A stretch of 64,000 bases of DNA from VXNE01 sp963668365. Its GTDB lineage: Bacteria > Pseudomonadota > Gammaproteobacteria > Pseudomonadales > Azotimanducaceae. This document shows positions 27,984 through 35,286 of this stretch, piece after piece. Location: NCBI GenBank assembly GCA_963668365.1, contig OY764266.1, positions 3,534,001 through 3,598,000 of the forward strand, written 5' to 3'. Position 1 is the first letter of the stretch. Each line of letters starts with the position of its first letter. The notes under the pieces were generated by a model, which had not been told where the DNA came from, did not search any database, and saw nothing but the letters and a program-made list of their open reading frames with translations. The translations under genes and the position numbers were made by a program.

Positions 27984-28063
27984 CGTGTGTCTCAAGTCCA
28001 AAACACACCGTGGTTGTGTGTCTCGAAACCACGGGTTATGTGTGTCTCGAAACCACCGGTTCC
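27984..28063. repeat. REP-like repeat cluster downstream of the RAYT gene
   Basis: Three GTGTGTCTC-type units occur here. Two are tandem 24-bp copies (28016-28039 and 28040-28063) sharing GTGTGTCTCGAAACCAC, and a diverged one lies at about 27987. They form hairpins: CCGTGGTT (28008-28015) pairs with AACCACGG (28027-28034), and AACC-ACC-GGTT is a small palindrome at 28052-28062. The second unit contributes the last codons and near-stop region of recJ (stop at 28036). The remaining part of the 309-bp gap from 27727 shows nothing recognisable. Confidence 0.6.
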
Positions 28064-29679
28064 AGGTCGTCCATGACCAACTGAAGGGTCTCCATACCCG
28101 AGTAGTCGTTCACGCCGAGGCGATAGAGAGCCCGGATGCGGTCGGCGCCGACGGGACCATGGTTGAACGCTATGGCATCCACCACCGTGTCCCCATGTCG
28201 CAGAGTGAGCTTCAGGTGTCGCTGCCCCACCACACGCTCGGCGATGACTTCGAATTCGCCATGGAACATCGGTTCCTCGAAGCCCTGACCCCAGGGCCCG
28301 TGTCCTGCGATCAGGCGCGCGTTCTCCAGCACGACGTCCGAGGGTTCGAGTTCGCCGTCCGTCACGCGGATGCCAGCGAGATCCCGCTCGCTGACACGCG
28401 CTTCGACGGCTTCCGAAAAAGCCTTCGTGAAGCGATCCAGTTGCGACCGCTTGATCGACAGGCCCGCAGCCATCGCGTGGCCTCCAAATTTCGCCATGAG
28501 TCCGGGGAAACGCGCTGCGACATCGTCGAGAGCGTCGCGTATGTGGAGACCGGGAATGGAGCGGGCGGATCCCCTGAGTTCGCCCGGAGCGGCTTTGCCC
28601 GCGTCAGCGAAGGCGATGACGGGACGATGAAAGCGTTCACGAATACGCCCGGCGACGATACCGATGATTCCCTGGTGCCACGAGGCGTCGTAGAGACAGA
28701 TCACGCTGCGACGCTCCATGTGGGATTCATCCACCAACAACGTCGCATCCAGGGTCATGTCATGTTCAATGTCCCGGCGCTGCGTATTGAGCTGATCCAA
28801 CTCCGCGGCAAGCCGTCGCGCCTCTACCGTCTCCGTGCTGAGCAGGCACCGAATCCCCGCGGTCATGTCGGCTAGCCGGCCCGCCGCGTTCAGTCTCGGG
28901 GCGATGGCGAAACCGAGATCCTGAGCGGACACTGTGTGCATGCTCCGACCCGCCGCCTGGGCCAGGGCCCGGATTCCAGGACGCGCTCCCCCGGCCCGCA
29001 TGCGCCGCAGCCCCTGGTGCACCAGGATTCGGTTGTTCAGGTCCAGGGGCACGACATCGGCGACGGTGCCGAGAGCCACCAGATCGAGCCAATTCGAGAG
29101 TTTCGGGGAACTCAACCCCCGCCGCTTGAAGAACCCGTCCTCCACGAGGATCGCGCGCACCCGGCTCAGCACGTAGTAAACGACGCCGACACCGGCAAGC
29201 GCCTTGCTGGCGAATTCGCATCCCGACGCGTTCGGATTGACGAGGGCGCACGCCGGCGGCAACTCCTTGCCGGGCAGGTGATGGTCCGTGACGACGACAT
29301 CGACACCTGATTCCTGCGCCAGCATCACGCCGGCCACGCTCGACATGCCGTTGTCCACGGTGACGATCAAGGCCGGTTCACGTTCCAGCGCAACGCGTAC
29401 GATCTCCGGCGTCAAGCCGTATCCGAATGCAAACCGGTTCGGAACCAGGTATTCCACGCGGTCCGCGCCAAGGGCCTTGAGCAGCGACACGGCAAGCGCC
29501 GTGCCGGTGGCGCCATCCGCATCAAAGTCGCCAAGAACCAAGATGGCTTCGCCGCCGTCCACCGCGCGAGCGATGCGTGCCGCTGCCGCATCTATGCCCG
29601 ACAAACCGTCTGGCGGCAGCAGGCGCGACAATGAGAGGTCCATGTCTTCGATAGACGCGATACCTCGCCCGGCAAGCAC
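28036..29679 (-). CDS. recJ: Single-stranded-DNA 5'-3' exonuclease RecJ
   Basis: Recombination and mismatch-repair exonuclease of the DHH family. Motifs are LGDFDADGATGTA (motif I), a segment VDNGMSSVAG, DVVVTDHHLPGKELPP (the DHH), GVGVVYYVLSRV and the DHHA1-type C-terminal GHAMAAGLSI. From GTG 29679 the protein has 547 residues. The in-frame sequence upstream (for example LPELSSDLLRKYPGFFARVL) still resembles RecJ N-termini and stays open to 29781, yet it holds no ATG, GTG or TTG. A CTG at 29757 has GGGAG 4 bp before it and is the best candidate start. The C-terminus ends inside a repeat unit. Confidence 0.93.
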   Translation of the reverse strand: MLAGRGIASIEDMDLSLSRLLPPDGLSGIDAAAARIARAVDGGEAILVLGDFDADGATGTALAVSLLKALGADRVEYLVPNRFAFGYGLTPEIVRVALEREPALIVTVDNGMSSVAGVMLAQESGVDVVVTDHHLPGKELPPACALVNPNASGCEFASKALAGVGVVYYVLSRVRAILVEDGFFKRRGLSSPKLSNWLDLVALGTVADVVPLDLNNRILVHQGLRRMRAGGARPGIRALAQAAGRSMHTVSAQDLGFAIAPRLNAAGRLADMTAGIRCLLSTETVEARRLAAELDQLNTQRRDIEHDMTLDATLLVDESHMERRSVICLYDASWHQGIIGIVAGRIRERFHRPVIAFADAGKAAPGELRGSARSIPGLHIRDALDDVAARFPGLMAKFGGHAMAAGLSIKRSQLDRFTKAFSEAVEARVSERDLAGIRVTDGELEPSDVVLENARLIAGHGPWGQGFEEPMFHGEFEVIAERVVGQRHLKLTLRHGDTVVDAIAFNHGPVGADRIRALYRLGVNDYSGMETLQLVMDDLEPVVSRHT

Positions 29680-29813
29680 CCGCGCGAAGAAACCGGGGTA
29701 CTTTCGAAGAAGATCGGACGAAAGTTCCGGCAGCTCTCGGGATTCGATTTCGATCAGTTCGCTCCCGTCACGCCGTACCCATCACGTTCGAATCGCACGT
29801 GCAAACCCGAGGA

Positions 29814-31109
29814 CTATTCGCCGTCCGAGTTCTCCAGATTTGCTACGCGAATACGCCTGACCCTTCCCGTCACGCCCGCCAATTCCTCGATGTCGGCCAC
29901 AGCCCGTTCGGCATCGAGTTCGGCGACGACGTCGGTGAGGATGACGATCGGCACCCACTCCGACCCCCGCGCCCCCCTTACCGCCTCCGCGCGCTGAATG
30001 ACACCCTCGATCGATATGCCGTGCCGGCCCAACGTCTGTGCGACATCCGCGAACACGCCCGGCTGGTCCTCGGCTGGCACGTTGAGGTAGTGCGCACACG
30101 ACACCTCGCCAATCGGCGAGGACTCCCCGTCGCCGTCGATGGGAAATACCGCGCACGAGCCAGCGCCGCCGCGCGCGAGTTCGATGAGGTCTGCGACGAC
30201 CGCCGACGCCGTAGGCCCGGCACCCGCCCCCGGCCCGACATAGAGCGTAGAGCCCACAGCGTCACCCTTCACCTGTACGGCATTCATCACACCGTCCACC
30301 TTGGCGATCAGGTCCGACTCCGCTATCAGGCAGGGATGCACCCGTGCCTCAACGCCCCTGGCGGTGCGCCGGGCTATGCCGAGCGGCTTGATCCGGTAGC
30401 CTAGTTCGCGCGCGTACCCCACATCCTCGGCGTCGACATCTGCTATCCCCTCGACATGGACGCTCGCGAAATCGAACGGCGTGCCGAATGCCAGGCCGGC
30501 CAGGATCGCGAGCTTGTGCGCGGCATCGATGCCCTCGACGTCAAACGTCGGGTCGGGTTCGGCGTAGCCGAGCCGTTGCGCCTCTCGAAGCGCGGTCGCG
30601 AAGTCCTGCCCGCCCTCGGACATTGCCGTCAGTATGTAGTTCGACGTGCCATTGATGATCCCTGCCAGCCATTCGATTCGATTGCCGGCGAGACCTCGCG
30701 TCAGCGCGTTGATGATGGGAATACCGCCCGCAACCGCCGCTTCGATGCCAACGAAAATTCCAGCCCGCCGGGCATCGCGCATGAGTTCGTTCCCATGCAA
30801 CGCAATCAGGGCCTTGTTCGCGGTAACGACATGTTTGTTCGCCGCGACGGCTGCGGCGAACAGCGCCTTCGCGGCCTCTTCGCCCCCAATGGCCTCGACC
30901 ACCACGTCAACGTCGTCCGCAACGGTCAAGTCCCCCAGATTCGTGGAAAAAGCGGCACCACCCAAATCGACTTCCGGACGGGGAGTGCGGCTCGCCACGC
31001 GGGTGAGTTGAAGCGAGCGTCCCGCCGCCGCCAGCGACGCCGATTCTCGTTGCAGCAGGCGTACGACTCCCCGGCCCACCGTGCCGAGACCTGCCAGCCC
31101 TATTCTCAG
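29814..31109 (-). CDS. hom: Homoserine dehydrogenase
   Basis: NAD(P)-dependent enzyme of threonine/methionine synthesis. The Rossmann motif GLAGLGTVGRG is required and lies upstream of the first standard start (GTG 31079). I therefore set the start at an in-frame CTG (31109), giving 431 residues; no ATG, GTG or TTG exists in frame between the previous stop and 31079. Catalytic-domain segments GIEAAVAGGIPIINALTRGL, INGTSNYILTAM and YAEPDPTFDVEGIDAAHKL are normal, and a C-terminal ACT domain (NVPAEDQPGVFADVAQTL) implies feedback control. thrC, usually next to hom, is missing. Confidence 0.92.
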   Translation of the reverse strand: MRIGLAGLGTVGRGVVRLLQRESASLAAAGRSLQLTRVASRTPRPEVDLGGAAFSTNLGDLTVADDVDVVVEAIGGEEAAKALFAAAVAANKHVVTANKALIALHGNELMRDARRAGIFVGIEAAVAGGIPIINALTRGLAGNRIEWLAGIINGTSNYILTAMSEGGQDFATALREAQRLGYAEPDPTFDVEGIDAAHKLAILAGLAFGTPFDFASVHVEGIADVDAEDVGYARELGYRIKPLGIARRTARGVEARVHPCLIAESDLIAKVDGVMNAVQVKGDAVGSTLYVGPGAGAGPTASAVVADLIELARGGAGSCAVFPIDGDGESSPIGEVSCAHYLNVPAEDQPGVFADVAQTLGRHGISIEGVIQRAEAVRGARGSEWVPIVILTDVVAELDAERAVADIEELAGVTGRVRRIRVANLENSDGE

Positions 31110-31123
31110 TGGCGTCTCAACGC

Positions 31124-31888
31124 TTATTGCACGCCCAACCCTTCTGCCATTTGAGCCGCCGGAACGTAGCCGCCGATCATTTCGCCATCGGCCGTGATGA
31201 TGGTCGGCGTGCCCTGGATGCCGATGATCTGGCCAATCTCATAGTGCTCCGCCACGGGGTTGTCGCAGCTTTTCGAGGGAATGGTCCTGCCTTGCTTCAG
31301 CCGCGTGATGGCGTCGTTCCGGTCATCCGCACACCACGCGGACACCATCTTGTCGTAAGTTTCCGAGCCTATGCCGGCGCGGGGAAACGCGAGGTAGCGC
31401 ACTTCGATGCCGTACGCATTGAGTTCGGGCACGTCCGCATGCAGCTTGCGGCAAAACCCGCAGTCGGTATCGGTAAACACGTTGAGCACAGCCTTGGGTT
31501 CTCCCCCGGGCGGGAAGACGATCATCTGCTCCGCGGGCAGATCTGCCAGCAGAGCGAGACTCGCGGCCGCCCTGCGGGCTTCCGACGTGTCGACCGGCCC
31601 GTCGTCGGTCAGTTCGTAAAGGATCCCGGCGATCGCATAGGAGCCGTCCTCCGTCACATAGAGCGTAACGCCGTTCTGGATTTCTACCGCGCGCAAACCG
31701 GGAATGGGGGACGATTCGATCGCGGCAATATCGATATCCGGCAGCCGACGCTGCAGCACGTCGGCGAAACCCGCATCACCCGCCGGACTTTCTCCCGCCA
31801 CCGCGTCGTCTTCTGCGTCTACGGCACCGGAAGCCGCTGCCATCGTTGCGAGGGCTGCCCACGCCGCCAGATTTCGAATCATGCCCAT
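31124..31888 (-). CDS. dsbC: Thiol:disulfide interchange protein DsbC
   Basis: Periplasmic disulfide isomerase. The protein has 254 residues with a signal peptide (NLAAWAALATMAAASGAVDA), an N-terminal dimerisation domain, and a thioredoxin domain with CGFC active site in FTDTDCGFCRKLHADVPEL. The cis-Pro loop is IQGTPTII. A second cysteine pair (WCADD, SKSCDNP) matches the structural disulfide. Position between xerD and hom is the typical gammaproteobacterial order. Confidence 0.94.
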   Translation of the reverse strand: MGMIRNLAAWAALATMAAASGAVDAEDDAVAGESPAGDAGFADVLQRRLPDIDIAAIESSPIPGLRAVEIQNGVTLYVTEDGSYAIAGILYELTDDGPVDTSEARRAAASLALLADLPAEQMIVFPPGGEPKAVLNVFTDTDCGFCRKLHADVPELNAYGIEVRYLAFPRAGIGSETYDKMVSAWCADDRNDAITRLKQGRTIPSKSCDNPVAEHYEIGQIIGIQGTPTIITADGEMIGGYVPAAQMAEGLGVQ

Positions 31889-31946
31889 CCGCTCTACTGC
31901 TACCGGAACCTGACGTTTAGAGTGCGACCGTGGCCCATCGTGCGAT

Positions 31947-32924
31947 TCATCCTCGCGGATGATGCGTCGAGTGTAACCGCTTCAGGCGATCCCGCGCGAC
32001 ATGGGTGTAGATCTGGGTCGTCGACAGGTCCGAATGACCGAGCATCATCTGCACCGACCGCAGGTCGGCGCCGTGGTTGATGAGGTGCGTCGCGAACGCG
32101 TGCCGCAGGGTGTGCGGCGAAATGTCGCGCACGATCCCCGCGCGTAGCGCGTAGCGCTTGATCGCGTGCCAGAATGTCTGCCGCGTCATGGCGCTTCCAC
32201 GCCTGCTCGGAAACATCGCATCGCTCGGTTTGCCGCGCAAAAGCCCGGGTCGCGCTTCAGCCAGGTAGCGCGTCAGCCAGCGCAGCGCAACCTCTCCCAC
32301 GGGGGTGAGCCGCTCCCGGCCGCCCTTGCCGACAACGCGCACGACTCCCTGGCGCATGTTGAGGGACGAGACGTCGAGCCCGACGAGTTCGGAGACGCGC
32401 AAGCCGGTGGCATACAGCAACTCCAGCATCGCGCGATCCCGGAACTCCGTGGGACAGCCGAGGGGATCGTCCGATTCGGGCGCGGCCAACAGCGCCTCCA
32501 CTTCGTCCTCGGAGATCGATTTTGGCAACGGTCTGCCGAGCAACGGTTGCGCGACATCGAGCGTAGGATCGCATTCGAGACGGCCCGCATCGACCGCGTC
32601 ACGATAGTAGCCGCGAAGACAAGACAATAGCCTGGCGGTGGAGCGGGCAGAAAGACCACCCGCATGCCGGGCCGCCAGGTATTGCTCGATGTCGTAGTCC
32701 CGGGCCTGAACCAGGTCACGACTCGCCTCGACCTCGAGCCAGGTGCCGAACGCGTTCAGGTCGCGGCGATAAGCCGCCAGGGTGTTGGCGCTCAAGCCGC
32801 GCCGAAGCCAGACCCGATCAATATAGGCATCGATGTCACGTGCGAGCGGCGAGTTCTTTCCCGGCTTTCCCGGCTTTCCCGGCTTTCCCGGCGCCGCATC
32901 GCCTGCCGATACGTCAGCCTGCAC
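31947..32924 (-). CDS. xerD: Tyrosine recombinase XerD
   Basis: Site-specific recombinase that resolves chromosome dimers with XerC at dif. 325 residues. Catalytic Arg lies in YATGLRVSELVGLDV, Lys in VGKGGRERLTPVG, His-x-x-Arg in SPHTLRHAFATHL, His in MMLGHSDLST and the nucleophile Tyr in TQIYTHVARDRLKRLH. The N-terminus carries an unusual GKPGKPGKPGK stretch encoded by a 9-bp tandem repeat. It is followed by dsbC. Confidence 0.95.
   Translation of the reverse strand: MQADVSAGDAAPGKPGKPGKPGKNSPLARDIDAYIDRVWLRRGLSANTLAAYRRDLNAFGTWLEVEASRDLVQARDYDIEQYLAARHAGGLSARSTARLLSCLRGYYRDAVDAGRLECDPTLDVAQPLLGRPLPKSISEDEVEALLAAPESDDPLGCPTEFRDRAMLELLYATGLRVSELVGLDVSSLNMRQGVVRVVGKGGRERLTPVGEVALRWLTRYLAEARPGLLRGKPSDAMFPSRRGSAMTRQTFWHAIKRYALRAGIVRDISPHTLRHAFATHLINHGADLRSVQMMLGHSDLSTTQIYTHVARDRLKRLHSTHHPRG
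32857..32892. repeat. Four perfect 9-bp tandem repeats within xerD
   Basis: TTTCCCGGC is repeated four times without mismatch, encoding Gly-Lys-Pro units on the minus strand near the XerD N-terminus. Because the unit is 9 bp, gain or loss of copies keeps the frame. It lies outside the conserved SAM-like DNA-binding domain. Confidence 0.85.
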
Positions 32925-33029
32925 GACCGTCCATGGGTCGATGCGCCGGGACGGGCCGGGGCGCTCCTTCGAGAGCGAGCCGACGCAGGCGCACCGTGCC
33001 GGGCACAGCGGCGTTATCGGTCAGAGCGG

Positions 33030-33380
33030 TCAGACTTTTTCCTTGATCCGCGCCGCACGACCGGACAGTTTGCGCAGGTAATAGAGTTTCGCCTGGCGCA
33101 CATCGCCGCGGCGCGTGACGTCGATGCTGGCGATGATCGGACTGTGCGTCTGAAATGATCGCTCGACGCCGACGCCATGCGAGACCTTGCGCACGGTGAA
33201 GGAGGAATTGAGACCCCGGTTGCGCTTGCCGATGACCACGCCCTCGAATACCTGCAGCCGTTCGCGCGCGCCCTCGCGCACGCGCACCCGCACGGCGACC
33301 GTGTCTCCCGGCCGAAACTCGGGCAGATCGTCTCTGAGCTGCGAGTTCTCGAATTCTTCGATGACCTTGTTTCGCCGCAT
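33030..33380 (-). CDS. rplS: 50S ribosomal protein L19
   Basis: Ribosomal protein at the 30S-50S interface. 116 residues from ATG 33380, starting MRRNKVIEEFENSQLRDDLP. The family signature FEGVVIGKRNRGLNSSFTVR is followed by GVGVERSFQTHSPIIASI, and the end KLYYLRKLSGRAARIKEKV is typical. The frame is open upstream inside trmD but has no ribosomal-protein similarity. Last gene of rpsP-rimM-trmD-rplS. Confidence 0.97.
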   Translation of the reverse strand: MRRNKVIEEFENSQLRDDLPEFRPGDTVAVRVRVREGARERLQVFEGVVIGKRNRGLNSSFTVRKVSHGVGVERSFQTHSPIIASIDVTRRGDVRQAKLYYLRKLSGRAARIKEKV

Positions 33381-33385
33381 GAAAC

Positions 33386-34126
33386 CTACTCCGCCGCTTG
33401 CACCAGATGTTGTCTCAACAAATCCCGATCTTCGGCAGAGAGCACCCGGTTCACCAACAGGTCCGGGCGACGCCGCCAGGTCCGGGCCAATGCCTGTCTT
33501 CGACGCCACCGCGCGATCGCGGCGTGATCGCCGCTCAGCAGTACCGAAGGGACCTCCGCGCCACGATACTCGGGGGGGCGCGAATAGTGGGGATAGTCTA
33601 ACAGGTTGTCGGCAAAGGACTCGCACTCTGTCGACGCCGGGTTGCCAAGCGTCCCGGGCAGCAGGCGCGCCACCGCGTCCAGCACGACCATGACGGCGAG
33701 TTCGCCCCCGGTCAACACGAAATCGCCCAGGGAGAGTTCCATGTCGACCTCGCGTTCGACGAAACGCTCGTCCACGCCTTCGTATCGACCGGCCAGGAAC
33801 AGCAGGTTGTCCAGGCCCGCGAGTTCGGCCGCCGCGGCCTGATCAAACCGTCGGCCTTGCGGGGACATGTAGACGGTCGTCACGGGGCCGGGCGCCGACT
33901 TCCGCGCCTCCCGTACCGCATCGGTGAGCGGCGGCGCCGTCATCACCATGCCGGGACCACCGCCATAGGAATGGTCGTCCACCGAACGTCGGCGATCCGC
34001 GGCGAAATCCCGGGGATTGATCACCCGCAGCGACATGTTGCCGCCGGCTATGGCCCGAGCGACCACTCCATCGCCGGTCAAGGCACGGAACATTTCGGGA
34101 AATATGCTGACGACGGCAGTCCACAT
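33386..34126 (-). CDS. trmD: tRNA (guanine-37-N1) methyltransferase TrmD
   Basis: SPOUT-class methyltransferase that makes m1G37 to prevent frameshifting. The protein has 246 residues. The trefoil-knot SAM site is visible in YMSPQGRRFDQ, FLAGRYEGVDERF and SLGDFVLTGGELAVM, and the N-terminus starts MWTAVVSIFPEMFRAL. It lies 5 bp before rplS and 6 bp after rimM, as part of the conserved operon. Confidence 0.97.
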   Translation of the reverse strand: MWTAVVSIFPEMFRALTGDGVVARAIAGGNMSLRVINPRDFAADRRRSVDDHSYGGGPGMVMTAPPLTDAVREARKSAPGPVTTVYMSPQGRRFDQAAAAELAGLDNLLFLAGRYEGVDERFVEREVDMELSLGDFVLTGGELAVMVVLDAVARLLPGTLGNPASTECESFADNLLDYPHYSRPPEYRGAEVPSVLLSGDHAAIARWRRRQALARTWRRRPDLLVNRVLSAEDRDLLRQHLVQAAE

Positions 34127-34132
34127 GGCGAA

Positions 34133-34669
34133 TCAAACCGGCTCTTCCCAGTCGACGACGATCACCGATCCGGGCAGGTCGACATCCTTGACCACCGATT
34201 CGATGAAGGGGATCAGTCTCTCGCTCACGCCGTCGCTGACGACCAGCGCGTCGTTGGCGCCCGTGGCCATGAGGTTGTCCACCCGCCCAAGGCGGTCGCC
34301 GTCAACCGCAACCACGTCAAGTCCGATCAGATCGCGCCAGTAGTATTCGTCGGTTTCCGGTTCCGGCAAGGCGTTTTCGGGAACGCCGATGAGAACGCCG
34401 CGCAGACTCGCCGCCGCATCACGATCGGCAACCCCGTCGACCCGGCAAAGAAAGCCTTTGGCACGTCTTCGCGCTCCCTCCGGACACGCCGCCGCCTCGA
34501 CCCACGCGCCGTCGCGAAGAAAGCTCCACGGAACATAGCGCAACAGGTTCTCCGCAGGATGGGTGAACGAGACGACGCGCAGCAGGCCATCGATGCCGTG
34601 GGGACCAACCACCTTTCCGACCACGACCATGTCGTCGTCACGCAATGGATCCGTCGCGAGGTTCGACAT
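34133..34669 (-). CDS. rimM: Ribosome maturation factor RimM
   Basis: 16S rRNA processing factor that binds S19 during 30S head assembly. 178 residues from ATG 34669; a TTG seven codons upstream is less likely. The N-terminal domain has VVVGKVVGPHGIDGLLRV, and the C-terminal PRC-barrel has EYYWRDLIGLDVVAVDGDRLG and ends PGSVIVVDWEEP. It lies between rpsP and trmD. Confidence 0.95.
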   Translation of the reverse strand: MSNLATDPLRDDDMVVVGKVVGPHGIDGLLRVVSFTHPAENLLRYVPWSFLRDGAWVEAAACPEGARRRAKGFLCRVDGVADRDAAASLRGVLIGVPENALPEPETDEYYWRDLIGLDVVAVDGDRLGRVDNLMATGANDALVVSDGVSERLIPFIESVVKDVDLPGSVIVVDWEEPV

Positions 34670-34698
34670 TGTGCGGTAGGCCTCCCGCAAGGGAAGGG

Positions 34699-34959
34699 CT
34701 AGTTCGACACTGCTCCTTCGCGGCGCGCCGCGCCGATGAGTTGGCTCGCGCGTTCGGAAGGCTGGGCCCCTACGGACAACCAGTAGTCGATACGGTCCAG
34801 ATCGACCTGCAACCGCTGCTCATCGCCTTTCGCCAGCGGATTGAAGAAACCCACCCGCTCGATGAAACGACCGTCGCGCTTGGCCGTCTTGTCCGCCACG
34901 GTCAGGTGGTAGAAGGGTCTTTTCTTCGCGCCGTGTCTTGCCAGTCGAATCGTGACCAT
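34699..34959 (-). CDS. rpsP: 30S ribosomal protein S16
   Basis: 86-residue ribosomal protein starting MVTIRLARHGAKKRPFYHLT with the RFIERVGFFNPLA segment and the WLSVGAQPSERASQLI ending of the family. ATG 34959 is chosen because the conserved start begins there. It is the first gene of the rpsP-rimM-trmD-rplS operon; its promoter should lie in the 327-bp gap before ffh, but I cannot assign one. Confidence 0.96.
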   Translation of the reverse strand: MVTIRLARHGAKKRPFYHLTVADKTAKRDGRFIERVGFFNPLAKGDEQRLQVDLDRIDYWLSVGAQPSERASQLIGAARREGAVSN

Positions 34960-35035
34960 TCGGGTCGGCTCCCTGTGAAAGGCGCGCATATTACCGCAAG
35001 CGGCCAACCTTGGCACGGTGCGGCGGCGGGTGGCA

Positions 35036-35169
35036 GCAATTCTCATTTTGGCCTTCGATCCCCCCAACGGGAGGAGTCTGCTGGCCGATTTGGCCCGGAT
35101 TGAGTCCGAAGCGCGAGGCGCAATGAGTCTGCACCTGACGGTGAAGCCAGACGCCATAATGAGAATTGC
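35036..35169. repeat. 134-bp segment bounded by 17-bp inverted repeats (MITE or IS remnant)
   Basis: GCAATTCTCATTTTGGC at 35036-35052 and its near-perfect inverse at 35153-35169 (16 of 17 matching) bound a 134-bp segment in the rpsP-ffh gap. No target duplication is evident. The ends look like those of a transposable element, perhaps an IS21-type remnant, but I cannot confirm the family. A short open frame across it (35018-35224) shows no recognisable domain. The rest of the 327-bp gap (34960-35286) shows nothing else I can name. Confidence 0.5.
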
Positions 35170-35286
35170 CGGGCGGGTGGATTCCCATTGGACGTTTGTT
35201 CGGCGAATCCGCAACGCCGCCTAATGCCAAGACCCGAGTGCCGCGGAGTCGCCCCGCAATGTCCGCGGACGACCGCAGACCCCGCA

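Noticed and set aside
29760..29800. tRNA T-arm-like GTTCGAATC between recJ and hom
   Set aside because: No matching acceptor, D or anticodon arms, and flanks are coding sequence of hom and recJ.
32857..32892. Possible CRISPR-like array
   Set aside because: Units are 9 bp, directly adjacent with no spacers, and lie in xerD coding sequence. No repeat-spacer array was seen anywhere in the window.
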